This document shows, piece by piece, positions 1 to 6,622 of a stretch of 8,184 bases of DNA; position 1 is the first letter of the stretch; each line of letters opens with the position of its first letter. The notes under the pieces are model-generated. The model was given only the letters and a program-made list of their open reading frames with translations, was not told the DNA's origin and did not search any database. The position numbers were made by a program, and so were the translations under genes. Origin of the DNA: M3007 sp040383605 (GTDB lineage: Bacteria > Bacteroidota > Bacteroidia > Chitinophagales > Saprospiraceae); NCBI GenBank assembly GCA_040383605.1, contig JBEIDF010000167.1, forward strand, positions 1 through 8,184, in the 5' to 3' direction.

Positions 1-1
1 A

Positions 2-229
2 CTGCAAGGCAGCATTTTTATGACGTTTTTTGGACTGGGTACCCTCCCCGCGCTTTTTCTGCTCATGTTATCAGGCAGACGCCTCAGCGCCCCGCTGCGC
101 GCCCGCTTTCGGTTGATCCAGCCGGCGCTGCTCGCACTCATCGGCGTCCTGCTGATCAGCAGGGGCCTGCATCTTGATTTGTCACTTTTCGAATCAGCTG
201 TTCCGCCTGCTCAGAATGACTGTTTTTGA
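2..229 (+). CDS. Sulfite exporter TauE/SafE family (UreH-like) membrane protein, C-terminal fragment
   Basis: The reading frame is already open at base 2 and stops with TGA at 227-229, so only about 75 C-terminal residues are present; the true start lies left of the window. What is seen: an FGLGTLPAL motif, a hydrophobic stretch, a short basic loop rich in Arg (SGRRLSAPLRARFRL), then a second hydrophobic helix ending ISRGLHL. Together this is a helix, cytoplasmic basic loop, helix hairpin. From memory of the family, this pattern matches the last two membrane segments of the roughly 230-residue TauE/SafE or UreH-like proteins of Bacteroidota, which often sit beside cbb3-type cytochrome oxidase genes (ccoNOPGH). 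The substrate is not known; a link to metal or sulfur transport is inference. The last eleven residues are polar and look unlike a conserved terminus. The stop codon directly abuts a large inverted repeat. Confidence 0.72.
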   Translation: MQGSIFMTFFGLGTLPALFLLMLSGRRLSAPLRARFRLIQPALLALIGVLLISRGLHLDLSLFESAVPPAQNDCF

Positions 230-389
230 ATTGGGGATTTCGGATTGCGGATTGCGGATTGGCGGGTTAGTTCTTTTTTATGTGATTTTTTAATTGTATA
301 TTAATTTTATAATAAGAATAATATAGATGCAAAAACGACCCGCCAATCCGCAATCCGCAATCCGCAATCCCCAATCCGAAATCCCCAAT
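230..389. repeat. Large inverted repeat made of CGGATTG heptamers around an AT-rich centre
   Basis: Left arm: an 11-base outer block (230-240) followed by three perfect tandem CGGATTG units (241-261) and GCGGGT (262-267). Right arm: the reverse complement, ACCCGC (338-343), then five CAATCCG-type units (344-378, the fourth ending CCC) and the complement of the outer block (379-389). Bases 241-267 pair without mismatch with 338-364 (27 bp) and 230-240 pair with 379-389 (11 bp). The right arm carries two extra units (365-378) that would bulge out. The centre, 268-337, is about 70 bases of strongly AT-rich sequence with no ORF. The structure could form a hairpin in RNA or a cruciform in DNA and could end transcription of the upstream gene. 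GGATTGC-type heptamer runs are, from general knowledge, recurrent in intergenic DNA of some Bacteroidota. No transposase or clear target-site duplication is visible. Confidence 0.9.
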
Positions 390-499
390 CCCAAATTTTT
401 AGGTGTTCATACCCAATAATGGCTATAAATACGTTAAGAGTGAGAAAACCTGTAAATTAGCAGGCGAAATAAACGTAGATGCACGCTAAAAACTTGATT

Positions 500-1498
500 A
501 TGAACGCACAAGAAATGCTGGCTCTGATGAAAGGGCACAAGGTACTCGTTATAGGCGATGTAATGCTCGATCGCTACCTCACCGGACAAGTAACGCGGAT
601 TTCCCCGGAGGCGCCCGTTCCGGTCGTACTCCAGGAGGATGTAGAAGACCGCCTGGGCGGCGCCGGCAACGTGGCGCTCAATCTCCGAGCGCTCGGCGCC
701 CAACCCATCCTCTGCAGCGTAATCGGTGGGGATTACGACGGCGAATTTATGCGCCGCCTGCTGCCGACCGTTGGAATCCGCACGGATGGTATCGTGGAAT
801 CGGCCTCCCGCCGGACCACCGTCAAAACCCGAATCCTCGGAAATGGCCAACAAATGTTGCGCGTTGACCAGGAAAACACCTACGAGCTGGATCTCGTGGA
901 AACCCAACGGCTGCTCGACAGCGTGGAAGAACTAATCGAAAACGAGGAGATCAGCGCGATTATTTTTCAGGACTATAACAAAGGGGTGCTGACCGAAACG
1001 GTCGTCCGAAACGTCCTGGATATGATCGGCAACCGCGATATCCTGACAACGGTAGATCCTAAAAAAAGTAACTTTTATGCCTATAAAGGCGTGGACGTCT
1101 TCAAACCCAACCTCAAGGAGGTGCGCGACAGCGTCCCCTTCTCCGTGCGACCTACCCTGGATTCGCTCAATCAGGCGGATGCCTACCTCCGCCAAAAATT
1201 GGACAACCAAATCACGATGATTACCCTCTCCGAAAAGGGAATCTATCTCAACGATGGGACAAACGGCCGCATTTTTCCAACCGCCGAACGCCTCGTGGCT
1301 GACGTCAGCGGCGCGGGCGATACAGTGATTAGTATCGCTACGCTCGCTTTTGTGGCGGGCTTTTCGCCGGAGTGGACGGCCGTTTTGTGCAACCTCGCCG
1401 GCGGACAGGTCTGCGAGTTCCGCGGCGTGGCGCCGGTAAGGGTTGATTTATTGCAAAGAGACATGGAAACCTGGCTCAATGCCAGTCTGAAACGCTAA
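500..1498 (+). CDS. rfaE1: RfaE/HldE-type D-glycero-beta-D-manno-heptose-7-phosphate kinase (PfkB family), single domain
   Basis: A cytoplasmic ribokinase-fold sugar kinase of 332 residues. The family phosphorylates heptose-7-phosphate at C1 with ATP on the way to ADP-heptose for lipopolysaccharide. Motifs, numbered from the ATG at 500: GDVMLDRY (19-26), RISPEAPVPVV (33-43), the PfkB GGAGN signature (53-57), DYNKG (158-162), DPKK (186-189), KPNLKE (202-207) and the anion hole with catalytic base SGAGDT (270-275, Asp274). GDVMLDRY and RISPEAPVPVV match Escherichia coli HldE closely. HldE is about 475 residues because of a C-terminal nucleotidyltransferase; that half is absent here, so the adenylyl transfer must be done by another gene. 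An in-frame ATG at 479 would add seven residues. I prefer 500 because it gives the usual 14-18 residues before the first beta strand. Neither start has a strong Shine-Dalgarno sequence. Neighbours give no LPS context, so another sugar phosphate as substrate cannot be excluded. Confidence 0.88.
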   Translation: MNAQEMLALMKGHKVLVIGDVMLDRYLTGQVTRISPEAPVPVVLQEDVEDRLGGAGNVALNLRALGAQPILCSVIGGDYDGEFMRRLLPTVGIRTDGIVESASRRTTVKTRILGNGQQMLRVDQENTYELDLVETQRLLDSVEELIENEEISAIIFQDYNKGVLTETVVRNVLDMIGNRDILTTVDPKKSNFYAYKGVDVFKPNLKEVRDSVPFSVRPTLDSLNQADAYLRQKLDNQITMITLSEKGIYLNDGTNGRIFPTAERLVADVSGAGDTVISIATLAFVAGFSPEWTAVLCNLAGGQVCEFRGVAPVRVDLLQRDMETWLNASLKR

Positions 1499-1546
1499 AT
1501 AGTCTTACAAAATGCGATTCCATCTCCCACATTCTATCTGATCAGT

Positions 1547-2599
1547 ATGAAATACGCACTCTTTTTTCTGGCTTTTTGCCTGTCCGCCGCCGCTGCCGCG
1601 CAAACAGTGCGAGCGCCCGATACGCTCTTGATCGAGGATTTTGAAATAGATCCCACGCCTTTCATGGCGACGCTGCCTTCCGGGTTCGATCAAATCTGGG
1701 TCAATTATGACGCAGACAACCTGCCGACCGCTTGCGGCGACCTCGTGCCCGTGCCCGGCGGCTGGTTCTGGGAAGGCGATCTGAGTAAGTTCGGCGATCC
1801 GACGAAATCTAATTTTACCAGCTGCTCGTTCTTCGGCGACGATGAAACGCTGAAAAATGAGAACTGGCTCATCCTCCCGCCAATCGAAATCCCGGACTCG
1901 AGCTACCAACTCAGCTGGCGGTCGCAACCCTACCAGGGGCCGGCGTATCTGGACGGCTACCTGACGCTCGTCTCTACAACGACGAATATTCCGGAGGAAG
2001 GCGTGTTCTCCGACACGCTGTTTAAAGCGGCCGAAATGCTCGAAACAGTCAACCCTAACTCGCTCAATCTCAATAATTTTACGTTCTCGGAAGGGTATAT
2101 CCACGCTAATGGATTTACCCTCCCGGCGTATTTCGACCGGGACACGCTCCTGATCCCCGGCATCCCGCCGATTATTTACTACCGCGGGCGCTTCGAGCCG
2201 CACAGCGTTTCGCTGGCCCCGTATAGCGGACAAACCATCTACATCGCTTTTCTCCACCACGCTCAAAGCGATTACCTGCTGCAACTAGACGATATCGTGA
2301 TCTCCAGGCAAGTCGAGAACAGCACCGCGGAACGCCAATTCGGATTGCGCCAATTCACCGTCCTGCCCAACCCCGTCGCTTCGATTGCATATATCGAATG
2401 GAGCCTGGAGTCGCCCCAAACCTGCCAACTCCAGGTGCTCGACCTGCACGGCCGGATCCTCTGGCAAAGTCCGCCCGAAAACCGCCCGCAGACCGGCAGC
2501 CTACAAGCGATTGATGTGTCCGCCTGGCCCCCCGCCACGTACCTGGTTGCGCTTCAAACACCCCGGGGCCGGGCCGTACGCCGATTGGTCAAGCATTAA
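1547..2599 (+). CDS. Secreted choice-of-anchor J-like protein with T9SS type A sorting domain
   Basis: A 350-residue exported protein. It starts with a signal peptide: Lys2, a hydrophobic core and a poly-Ala stretch, with likely signal peptidase I cleavage at Ala18/Gln19. Cys11 is not in a usable lipobox. The mature N-terminus has LLIEDFE, followed by GFDQIWVNYD, a tryptophan-rich turn, NWLILPPIEI, and near residues 220-255 a segment reading SLAPYSGQTIYIAF and then LLQLDDIVIS. This order is typical of the choice-of-anchor J (cleaved-adhesin-like) jelly-roll beta sandwich, a surface or carbohydrate-binding module. Residues 270-350 form a T9SS type A C-terminal domain: FTVLPNP, strands around LQVLDLHGRILW, then DVSAWPPATYLVAL and the basic end RAVRRLVKH. 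That domain directs passage through the type IX system and surface attachment or release. No catalytic motif is seen. The gene lies 48 bases after the kinase gene with no clear terminator, so co-transcription is possible although the functions look unrelated. Confidence 0.87.
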   Translation: MKYALFFLAFCLSAAAAAQTVRAPDTLLIEDFEIDPTPFMATLPSGFDQIWVNYDADNLPTACGDLVPVPGGWFWEGDLSKFGDPTKSNFTSCSFFGDDETLKNENWLILPPIEIPDSSYQLSWRSQPYQGPAYLDGYLTLVSTTTNIPEEGVFSDTLFKAAEMLETVNPNSLNLNNFTFSEGYIHANGFTLPAYFDRDTLLIPGIPPIIYYRGRFEPHSVSLAPYSGQTIYIAFLHHAQSDYLLQLDDIVISRQVENSTAERQFGLRQFTVLPNPVASIAYIEWSLESPQTCQLQVLDLHGRILWQSPPENRPQTGSLQAIDVSAWPPATYLVALQTPRGRAVRRLVKH

Positions 2600-2636
2600 T
2601 GGCCGGTACTATTAAAAATCAGTGCGTATAAAATTG

Positions 2637-2666
2637 CGGTTTTTTCAAAAAAAAGCCGTTTCTTTG
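2637..2666 (+). terminator. Possible intrinsic terminator after the T9SS protein gene
   Basis: Bases 2637-2645 (CGG plus six T) can pair with 2650-2658 (five A plus GCCG), giving a 9-bp stem with one G-T wobble and a 4-base loop. TTTCTTTG follows. The stem is mostly A-T pairs and the T tract is interrupted, so it is a weak candidate. It is the only hairpin of note in the 109-base gap before nusB. Confidence 0.33.
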
Positions 2667-2708
2667 CAGCGGAAAACCGTTTTTAAAATCTTAGTTTTTT
2701 GAAAATTT

Positions 2709-3644
2709 ATGCTTAGCCGCCGCAGCGTTCGTGTCAAGGTCATGCAATTGTTGTACATGCTTAACCGCGATGAACAACTCCACTTCCCGGATATGGTCAA
2801 AGAATACAACGACGGGATATGGAATACCTACGAACTGTATATTTTTCACCTGTTTTTGCTGCTGAAAGTGGCCCAGCAAGCCGAAAAGGACGCCGCTAAC
2901 CGCGCGGCAAAATTGTTGCCCTCCGAAGACGACAAACTGTTTAAACCGGTGCTGTATTCAAATACCTGCACCAAAAGCCTCGCCAATCACGTCGAATTTC
3001 TCAAAATCGTGGCCAAGTATAAAGCCAATGAAAACCTCGACGAGGATTACCTGCGCAAGTTATACCAAGCCTTCAACGATACGCCGGAATACAAGGCCTA
3101 TCTGGCGCTGCCCGAAGCCACAGACGAAGATCACCGCAAAATTTTACTGGAACTTTATCGCTTCCTAACGACGCAGGATATCTTCCTCGAAATGACGGAA
3201 GACCGCTATACGAATTGGCAGGATGATGAGTCGCTGGTCGTAGGCGCTATGAAAAAAACCATCAAGGCCATGCCGCTGAGCGGCGCGTTCTACCAGGAAT
3301 TTGAACCAGCAGACGAAACGGTACGGGAATTCGGCGAACAACTCCTGCGCAAAACCTGCCAGGAAGACCAAGAACTCTTTGGGCTGATTGATCCTATGCT
3401 TAAAAATTGGGACGCGGAGCGGGTCGCCGTGCTCGATATGATCCTGCTCAAAATGGCGCTCTGCGAACTCCTGCACTTCCCTACCATCCCCACCAAAGTG
3501 ACGCTGAATGAATATGTGGAAATCTCTAAGGTCTATTCCACAGATAAAAGCAAGGATTTTATTAACGGCATTCTCGACCGACTGATGAAGAAATTACTCA
3601 AAGAAGAACGGATTGTGAAAGAGGGCCGTGGCCTGATCGAGTAA
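2709..3644 (+). CDS. nusB: Transcription antitermination factor NusB (long Bacteroidota form)
   Basis: NusB is an all-helical RNA-binding protein. With NusE (S10) it binds boxA RNA and supports antitermination during rRNA transcription. The N-terminus MLSRRSVRVKVMQLLYM matches the first NusB helix (RRxARxxAxQxLY). The conserved C-terminal half lies at about residues 205-305 and includes a helix with DPMLKNWDAERVAVLDMILL, then the NusB hallmark of an ELLHFPTIPTKVTLNEYVEISK helix and KDFINGILDRL. At 311 residues it is more than twice the length of E. coli NusB (139). The extra roughly 150 charged residues sit between the first helix and the conserved half, which is usual for this phylum rather than a fusion. 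The ATG at 2709 is preceded by an A/T-rich leader and is the natural start because the conserved motif begins at residue 2. It is convergent with purB, with only 19 bases between the two stop codons. Confidence 0.93.
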   Translation: MLSRRSVRVKVMQLLYMLNRDEQLHFPDMVKEYNDGIWNTYELYIFHLFLLLKVAQQAEKDAANRAAKLLPSEDDKLFKPVLYSNTCTKSLANHVEFLKIVAKYKANENLDEDYLRKLYQAFNDTPEYKAYLALPEATDEDHRKILLELYRFLTTQDIFLEMTEDRYTNWQDDESLVVGAMKKTIKAMPLSGAFYQEFEPADETVREFGEQLLRKTCQEDQELFGLIDPMLKNWDAERVAVLDMILLKMALCELLHFPTIPTKVTLNEYVEISKVYSTDKSKDFINGILDRLMKKLLKEERIVKEGRGLIE

Positions 3645-3663
3645 TTTTTCCCCGGTCAGGTTT

Positions 3664-4998
3664 CTATATCTGCCCCACATAGTTGTGCGGGGTCAATCGC
3701 CGCAACTCCTCTTTTACCTCCTCTGATACCGCCAGTCCTGCGATAAATTCGTGCAGTTCCTCCCGGCCCACGCCGCCCCGGCCGCGGGTGAGGGCTTTCA
3801 GGGCCTCGTAGGGCTGCGGGTAACCCTCTCGACGCAGGATCACCTGGATGCCTTCGGCTATCACCATCCAGTTTTCTTCTAAATCGTCGAATAACTTACT
3901 TTCGTTGAGCAAGAGTTTGCCCATGCCTTTGAGGATGGATTTAAACGCGATGAGGGTGTGACCCATCGGCACGCCGAGGTTGCGCAAAACGGTGGAATCG
4001 GTCAGGTCGCGCTGCAAACGACTGACTGGCAGTTTTTCCGCCAAATGCTGAAAAATCGCATTGGCCAGGCCGAGATTCCCTTCCGCATTTTCAAAATCAA
4101 TCGGATTCACTTTGTGCGGCATGGCTGAAGAACCTACCTCGTCCTTGACGGTTTTTTGCCGGAAATACTCCATCGATACGTATGTCCACACGTCCCGACA
4201 AAAATCAATTAAAATCGTATTGATGCGGCCGAGCGCCTGCAGCTGCGCGGCCAGGCAGTCGTAGTGCTCGATCTGGGTAGTGGGCTGCGAGCGCTCGAGT
4301 CCCAAAAATTCCTGCACAAACTCGTCGCCGAAGCGCTGCCAGTCGTAATCCGGGTAGGCGGCGTGGTGGGCGTTGAAATTGCCGGTAGCGCCGCCGAACT
4401 TGGCGCGGTGCGGAATGTCCTGCAATTGACGCAGTTGCGTATCCAGGCGGGAGACAAACACCATCCACTCTTTGCCCAGCAGGGTAGGGGAGGCCGGCTG
4501 CCCGTGCGTGCGCGCGAGCATGGGCACGCGGGCCCAATCGAGGGCCAGCTGGTTCATGTTGTCGCGCAGACGCTGTAGCAGTGGGTAATACACGTCTTGC
4601 AAGGCCAGTTTGAAGAGCAGGGGCGTGGCCGTGTTATTGACGTCCTGCGAAGTAAGCCCAAAATGCACAAACTCCCGCATAGCGCCCAGTCCAAGCGCAT
4701 CGAAACGCTCCTTGAGGAAATATTCCACCGCCTTGACGTCGTGGTTGGTCGTGCGCTCGATGGTTTTGACGTATTCGGCGTCGGCTTCGCTGAAGTTTTC
4801 AAAAAGCTCGTTGAGCGCGTCAATTTTATCGTCCTGAAATTCGGATAGTTGCGGCAGACCATACTGGCATATCGCGATAAAATATTGTATTTCAACAAAT
4901 ACACGATAACGGATCAAGGCGTATTCGCTAAAATAATCGGCGAGTTCCCGGGTTTTGTCGGCATACCGGCCGTCAACAGGAGAAATGGCTGTAAGCAT
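3664..4998 (-). CDS. purB: Adenylosuccinate lyase PurB
   Basis: PurB catalyses two beta-eliminations of fumarate in purine synthesis: SAICAR to AICAR, and adenylosuccinate to AMP. It works as a cytoplasmic homotetramer of the fumarase/aspartase superfamily. Motifs, numbered from the start at 4998: SPVDGRY (6-12), TSQDVNNTA (116-124), THGQPASP (164-171, with the general-acid His165) and the superfamily signature GSSAMPHKVNP (289-299, catalytic Ser in the flexible loop). At 444 residues it is close to E. coli PurB (456), and the SPVDGRY start and DEVGSSAMPHKVNP loop resemble that subtype. The open frame extends to an ATG at 5079, adding 27 residues. I chose 4998 because homologues begin MLTAISPVDGRY or similar, and because the longer version would run across a promoter-like element for the divergent operon. 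No disruption is seen. The gene stands alone, without other pur genes here. Confidence 0.96.
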   Translation of the reverse strand: MLTAISPVDGRYADKTRELADYFSEYALIRYRVFVEIQYFIAICQYGLPQLSEFQDDKIDALNELFENFSEADAEYVKTIERTTNHDVKAVEYFLKERFDALGLGAMREFVHFGLTSQDVNNTATPLLFKLALQDVYYPLLQRLRDNMNQLALDWARVPMLARTHGQPASPTLLGKEWMVFVSRLDTQLRQLQDIPHRAKFGGATGNFNAHHAAYPDYDWQRFGDEFVQEFLGLERSQPTTQIEHYDCLAAQLQALGRINTILIDFCRDVWTYVSMEYFRQKTVKDEVGSSAMPHKVNPIDFENAEGNLGLANAIFQHLAEKLPVSRLQRDLTDSTVLRNLGVPMGHTLIAFKSILKGMGKLLLNESKLFDDLEENWMVIAEGIQVILRREGYPQPYEALKALTRGRGGVGREELHEFIAGLAVSEEVKEELRRLTPHNYVGQI

Positions 4999-5036
4999 GT
5001 AGAGTGGCTGCTGTTCGGCCGTAAAATTATGAATTT

Positions 5037-5070
5037 CTGACAATGCGGCGGAATTGGCAGCGTACATTTG
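5037..5070 (+). promoter_or_regulatory. Bacteroidota-type promoter candidate for the lipoprotein-SCO1-cytochrome c operon
   Basis: TACATTTG at 5063-5070 is an exact match to the phylum's TAnnTTTG -7 element. The -33 region is poor: the nearest candidate is CTG at 5037-5039, 23 bases upstream, in place of TTG at about 20. The predicted transcript would start near 5077 and leave a leader of about 38 bases before the ATG at 5115. The element lies in the divergent gap with purB. Confidence 0.4.
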
Positions 5071-5114
5071 CAGCGGCAAAAAAATCCAGCGCCCAAATCA
5101 ATCAACAGTATCCT

Positions 5115-5540
5115 ATGATTTCCGGTAAAATAAAGATCGTGCTGCCTGTCGCCGCCCTGGCGCTTGTGCTCCTGTGGTCGCCCGCTTGCGGAGAAGATCG
5201 AAGCGCCGTGACCGCCCTGCAACAAGAAACGGAAGCCATCCACGACGAGGCGATGCGCGATTTAGCAGCCATGAACCGCGTCAAGCGACAACTAAAAGCC
5301 GAACTTGCCCTGTTGGACAGCCTCGCACCGCAGCGCGATTCCATCCGGTCGCTGCTCTCCCTGATGGAAACCGCAGATGAGGACATGATGCGCTGGATGG
5401 CCGGCTATCAGCCCCCGGCAGCAAATGAACCGGCAGAAAAGGCGCTTGTTTATCTAAAAATAGAAAAAGAAAAAATCAGCGCAAACGGAAAAATGATCCG
5501 CGAAGCCTTGGAAGCGGGTCAAAAAATACAGTCGAAATGA
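5115..5540 (+). CDS. Small lipoprotein of unknown function, first gene of the SCO1 operon
   Basis: A predicted 141-residue lipoprotein. It has an N-terminal Lys, a hydrophobic run (residues 8-20) and a SPAC lipobox with lipidated Cys25, followed by the acidic GED. The mature part is helical and highly charged, with two candidate amphipathic helices (about 31-68 and 73-97) and a third after residue 105. Notable motifs are IHDEAM (42-47) and DEDMMRWM (88-95), leaving His43 and Met47, 53, 84, 91, 92 and 95 in the helices. I recall similar IHDExM and MMxWM proteins across Bacteroidota, sometimes labelled "viral A-type inclusion protein"; that label is not informative. No function is established. 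An upstream ATG at 5043 would put 24 mostly polar residues before the signal peptide and would lie ahead of the -7 element, so 5115 is preferred. Its stop overlaps the SCO1 start (ATGA, 5537-5540), indicating translational coupling. Confidence 0.8.
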   Translation: MISGKIKIVLPVAALALVLLWSPACGEDRSAVTALQQETEAIHDEAMRDLAAMNRVKRQLKAELALLDSLAPQRDSIRSLLSLMETADEDMMRWMAGYQPPAANEPAEKALVYLKIEKEKISANGKMIREALEAGQKIQSK

Positions 5541-6163
5541 AAAATTGGATACTCGGAGGGCTTCTCCTGTGCGCCCTCGCAGCCTGTAACACGGAAAACA
5601 AACGCGCCCTGCCGATTCTGGGAAACCGCGACGTCAACGCCGCCGGCGATACGATCTACCCGACTATCCCGGATTTTATTTTTATAAATCAGGATAGCCA
5701 AACCGTTACCAATGCCACGTTTAAAGATAAAATCTATGTGGTGGATTTTTTCTTCATCCACTGCCCGACCATCTGTCCAAAGGTAAAGGCGCAGGCGAAG
5801 CGGGTGTACGACAAATACCTCGACGATCCGCGCGTGTGCCTGCTGTCTCATTCCATAGACACGCGCAACGACACCGTGCCCGCGCTCAAACGGTATGCAG
5901 AGAAACTCGGAATCCGGTCGGATAAGTGGCATTTGGCGACCGGCGATCACGATGCGATCTATTCGATCGCCGATGATTATTTCAGCGTCGCAAAAGAAGA
6001 CCCGAATGCACCTGGTGGATTCGATCACTCCGGCCGGCTGATCCTGGTGGATAAAAATCGCCATGTGCGGTCGTTCTGCGATGGTACAGACCCGGAAGAA
6101 GTTGCGCGATTTTTGCAAGATATAGACCTGCTGCTGGCCGAGCAATTCGGTGAGAAAAAATGA
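5537..6163 (+). CDS. SCO1/SenC family copper chaperone lipoprotein
   Basis: A 208-residue thioredoxin-fold lipoprotein. SCO proteins bind Cu through a CxxxC pair and a distal His, and help assemble the CuA or related copper centre of cytochrome oxidases; some act as thiol reductases. Seen here: a signal peptide with lipobox LAAC (Cys17), the opening strand IPDFIFINQDSQ (44-55), VVDFFFIHCPTICP with copper ligands Cys76 and Cys80, a SIDTRNDTVPALKRYAEKLG segment (106-125, the SCO region normally reading S-DP-DTP--L--YA), WHLATGD (131-137), and the third ligand His164 in GGFDHSGRLILVD. All three copper ligands are therefore present. The protein would be anchored by lipid facing the periplasm. It overlaps its upstream neighbour by four bases (5537-5540) and its downstream neighbour by four (6160-6163), so the three genes are almost certainly co-expressed. 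Confidence 0.95.
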   Translation: MKNWILGGLLLCALAACNTENKRALPILGNRDVNAAGDTIYPTIPDFIFINQDSQTVTNATFKDKIYVVDFFFIHCPTICPKVKAQAKRVYDKYLDDPRVCLLSHSIDTRNDTVPALKRYAEKLGIRSDKWHLATGDHDAIYSIADDYFSVAKEDPNAPGGFDHSGRLILVDKNRHVRSFCDGTDPEEVARFLQDIDLLLAEQFGEKK

Positions 6164-6576
6164 GTAATACACCCACAAAATATTTCCTGCCCTTCGTCTT
6201 TTCCTGCCTGCTCCTTGCGTGTAACGCAGAGAAAACGACTTATAAAAACGGCCGGGATATTTACCTGGCGAAGTGCGCCAGCTGCCACCTGGAAGATGGT
6301 CGCGGCTTGGGCGCACTCATTCCGCCGCTTGCCGGCGCCGATTATCTGGTTGCAAATCGCAACAGCCTGCCTTGTATCATCCGATATGGCATCGCCGACA
6401 CCATCGTCGTCAATGGCGTGCAATACGCCGAGCAAATGGCAGGGCATCCCGAGCTGTCGGATATTGATATCGCCAACGTGCTGAATTACATCGGAAACAG
6501 CTGGGGAAACCAGCAAACGCCCTTTCAACTCGGCGAATTGCGCGCTATGCTCCAATCCTGCGACACGATCCGCTAA
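6160..6576 (+). CDS. Mono-haem cytochrome c lipoprotein
   Basis: A 138-residue class I-type cytochrome c with a lipoprotein signal (lipobox LLAC, Cys21). A single haem-binding CASCH lies at residues 39-43, with His43 as the proximal ligand. It is preceded by GRDIYLAKCASCH, the usual first helix, and followed by LEDGRGLGALIPPLAGADY, the usual loop. The likely distal ligand is Met93 in YAEQMAGHPELSD, and the final helix is DIANVLNYIGNSWGN, a typical cytochrome c C-terminal helix. It is predicted to be membrane-tethered in the periplasm and to shuttle electrons. Cys72 and Cys134 are extra cysteines outside the haem motif. The start codon overlaps the SCO1 stop (6160-6163). Being coupled to a SCO protein suggests that it serves, or is a partner of, a haem-copper oxidase, although no oxidase gene is in the window. 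Confidence 0.94.
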   Translation: MSNTPTKYFLPFVFSCLLLACNAEKTTYKNGRDIYLAKCASCHLEDGRGLGALIPPLAGADYLVANRNSLPCIIRYGIADTIVVNGVQYAEQMAGHPELSDIDIANVLNYIGNSWGNQQTPFQLGELRAMLQSCDTIR

Positions 6577-6622
6577 AACCCACGCCCAAAGCGTCGCCTG
6601 TTACACAAAAGGCAAACTTTGA

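Noticed and set aside
1505..2284. A 259-codon minus-strand frame opposite the T9SS protein gene
   Set aside because: It overlaps a plus-strand gene with a clear signal peptide and sorting domain, and shows no motif of its own.
2338..2350. A CGGATTG heptamer inside the T9SS protein gene, like the unit of the large repeat
   Set aside because: It is a single unit in coding sequence with no tandem or inverted partner, which is consistent with chance.
2634..2666. Possible nusB promoter: TTG at 2634-2636 and TTTCTTTG at 2659-2666
   Set aside because: The -7 element lacks the conserved A, the spacing (22) is slightly long, and it overlaps a hairpin that fits a weak terminator at least as well.
3632..3660. 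Hairpin across the nusB stop: CCTGATC at 3632-3638 with GGTCAGG at 3654-3660
   Set aside because: Read exactly, the stem is only seven pairs including a wobble, has a 15-base loop, and lacks a convincing T tract on either strand, so I do not call a bidirectional terminator.
5519..6316. A 265-codon minus-strand frame opposite SCO1 and the cytochrome c gene
   Set aside because: The plus strand has complete SCO1 copper ligands and a CASCH motif here; the antisense frame is a shadow.
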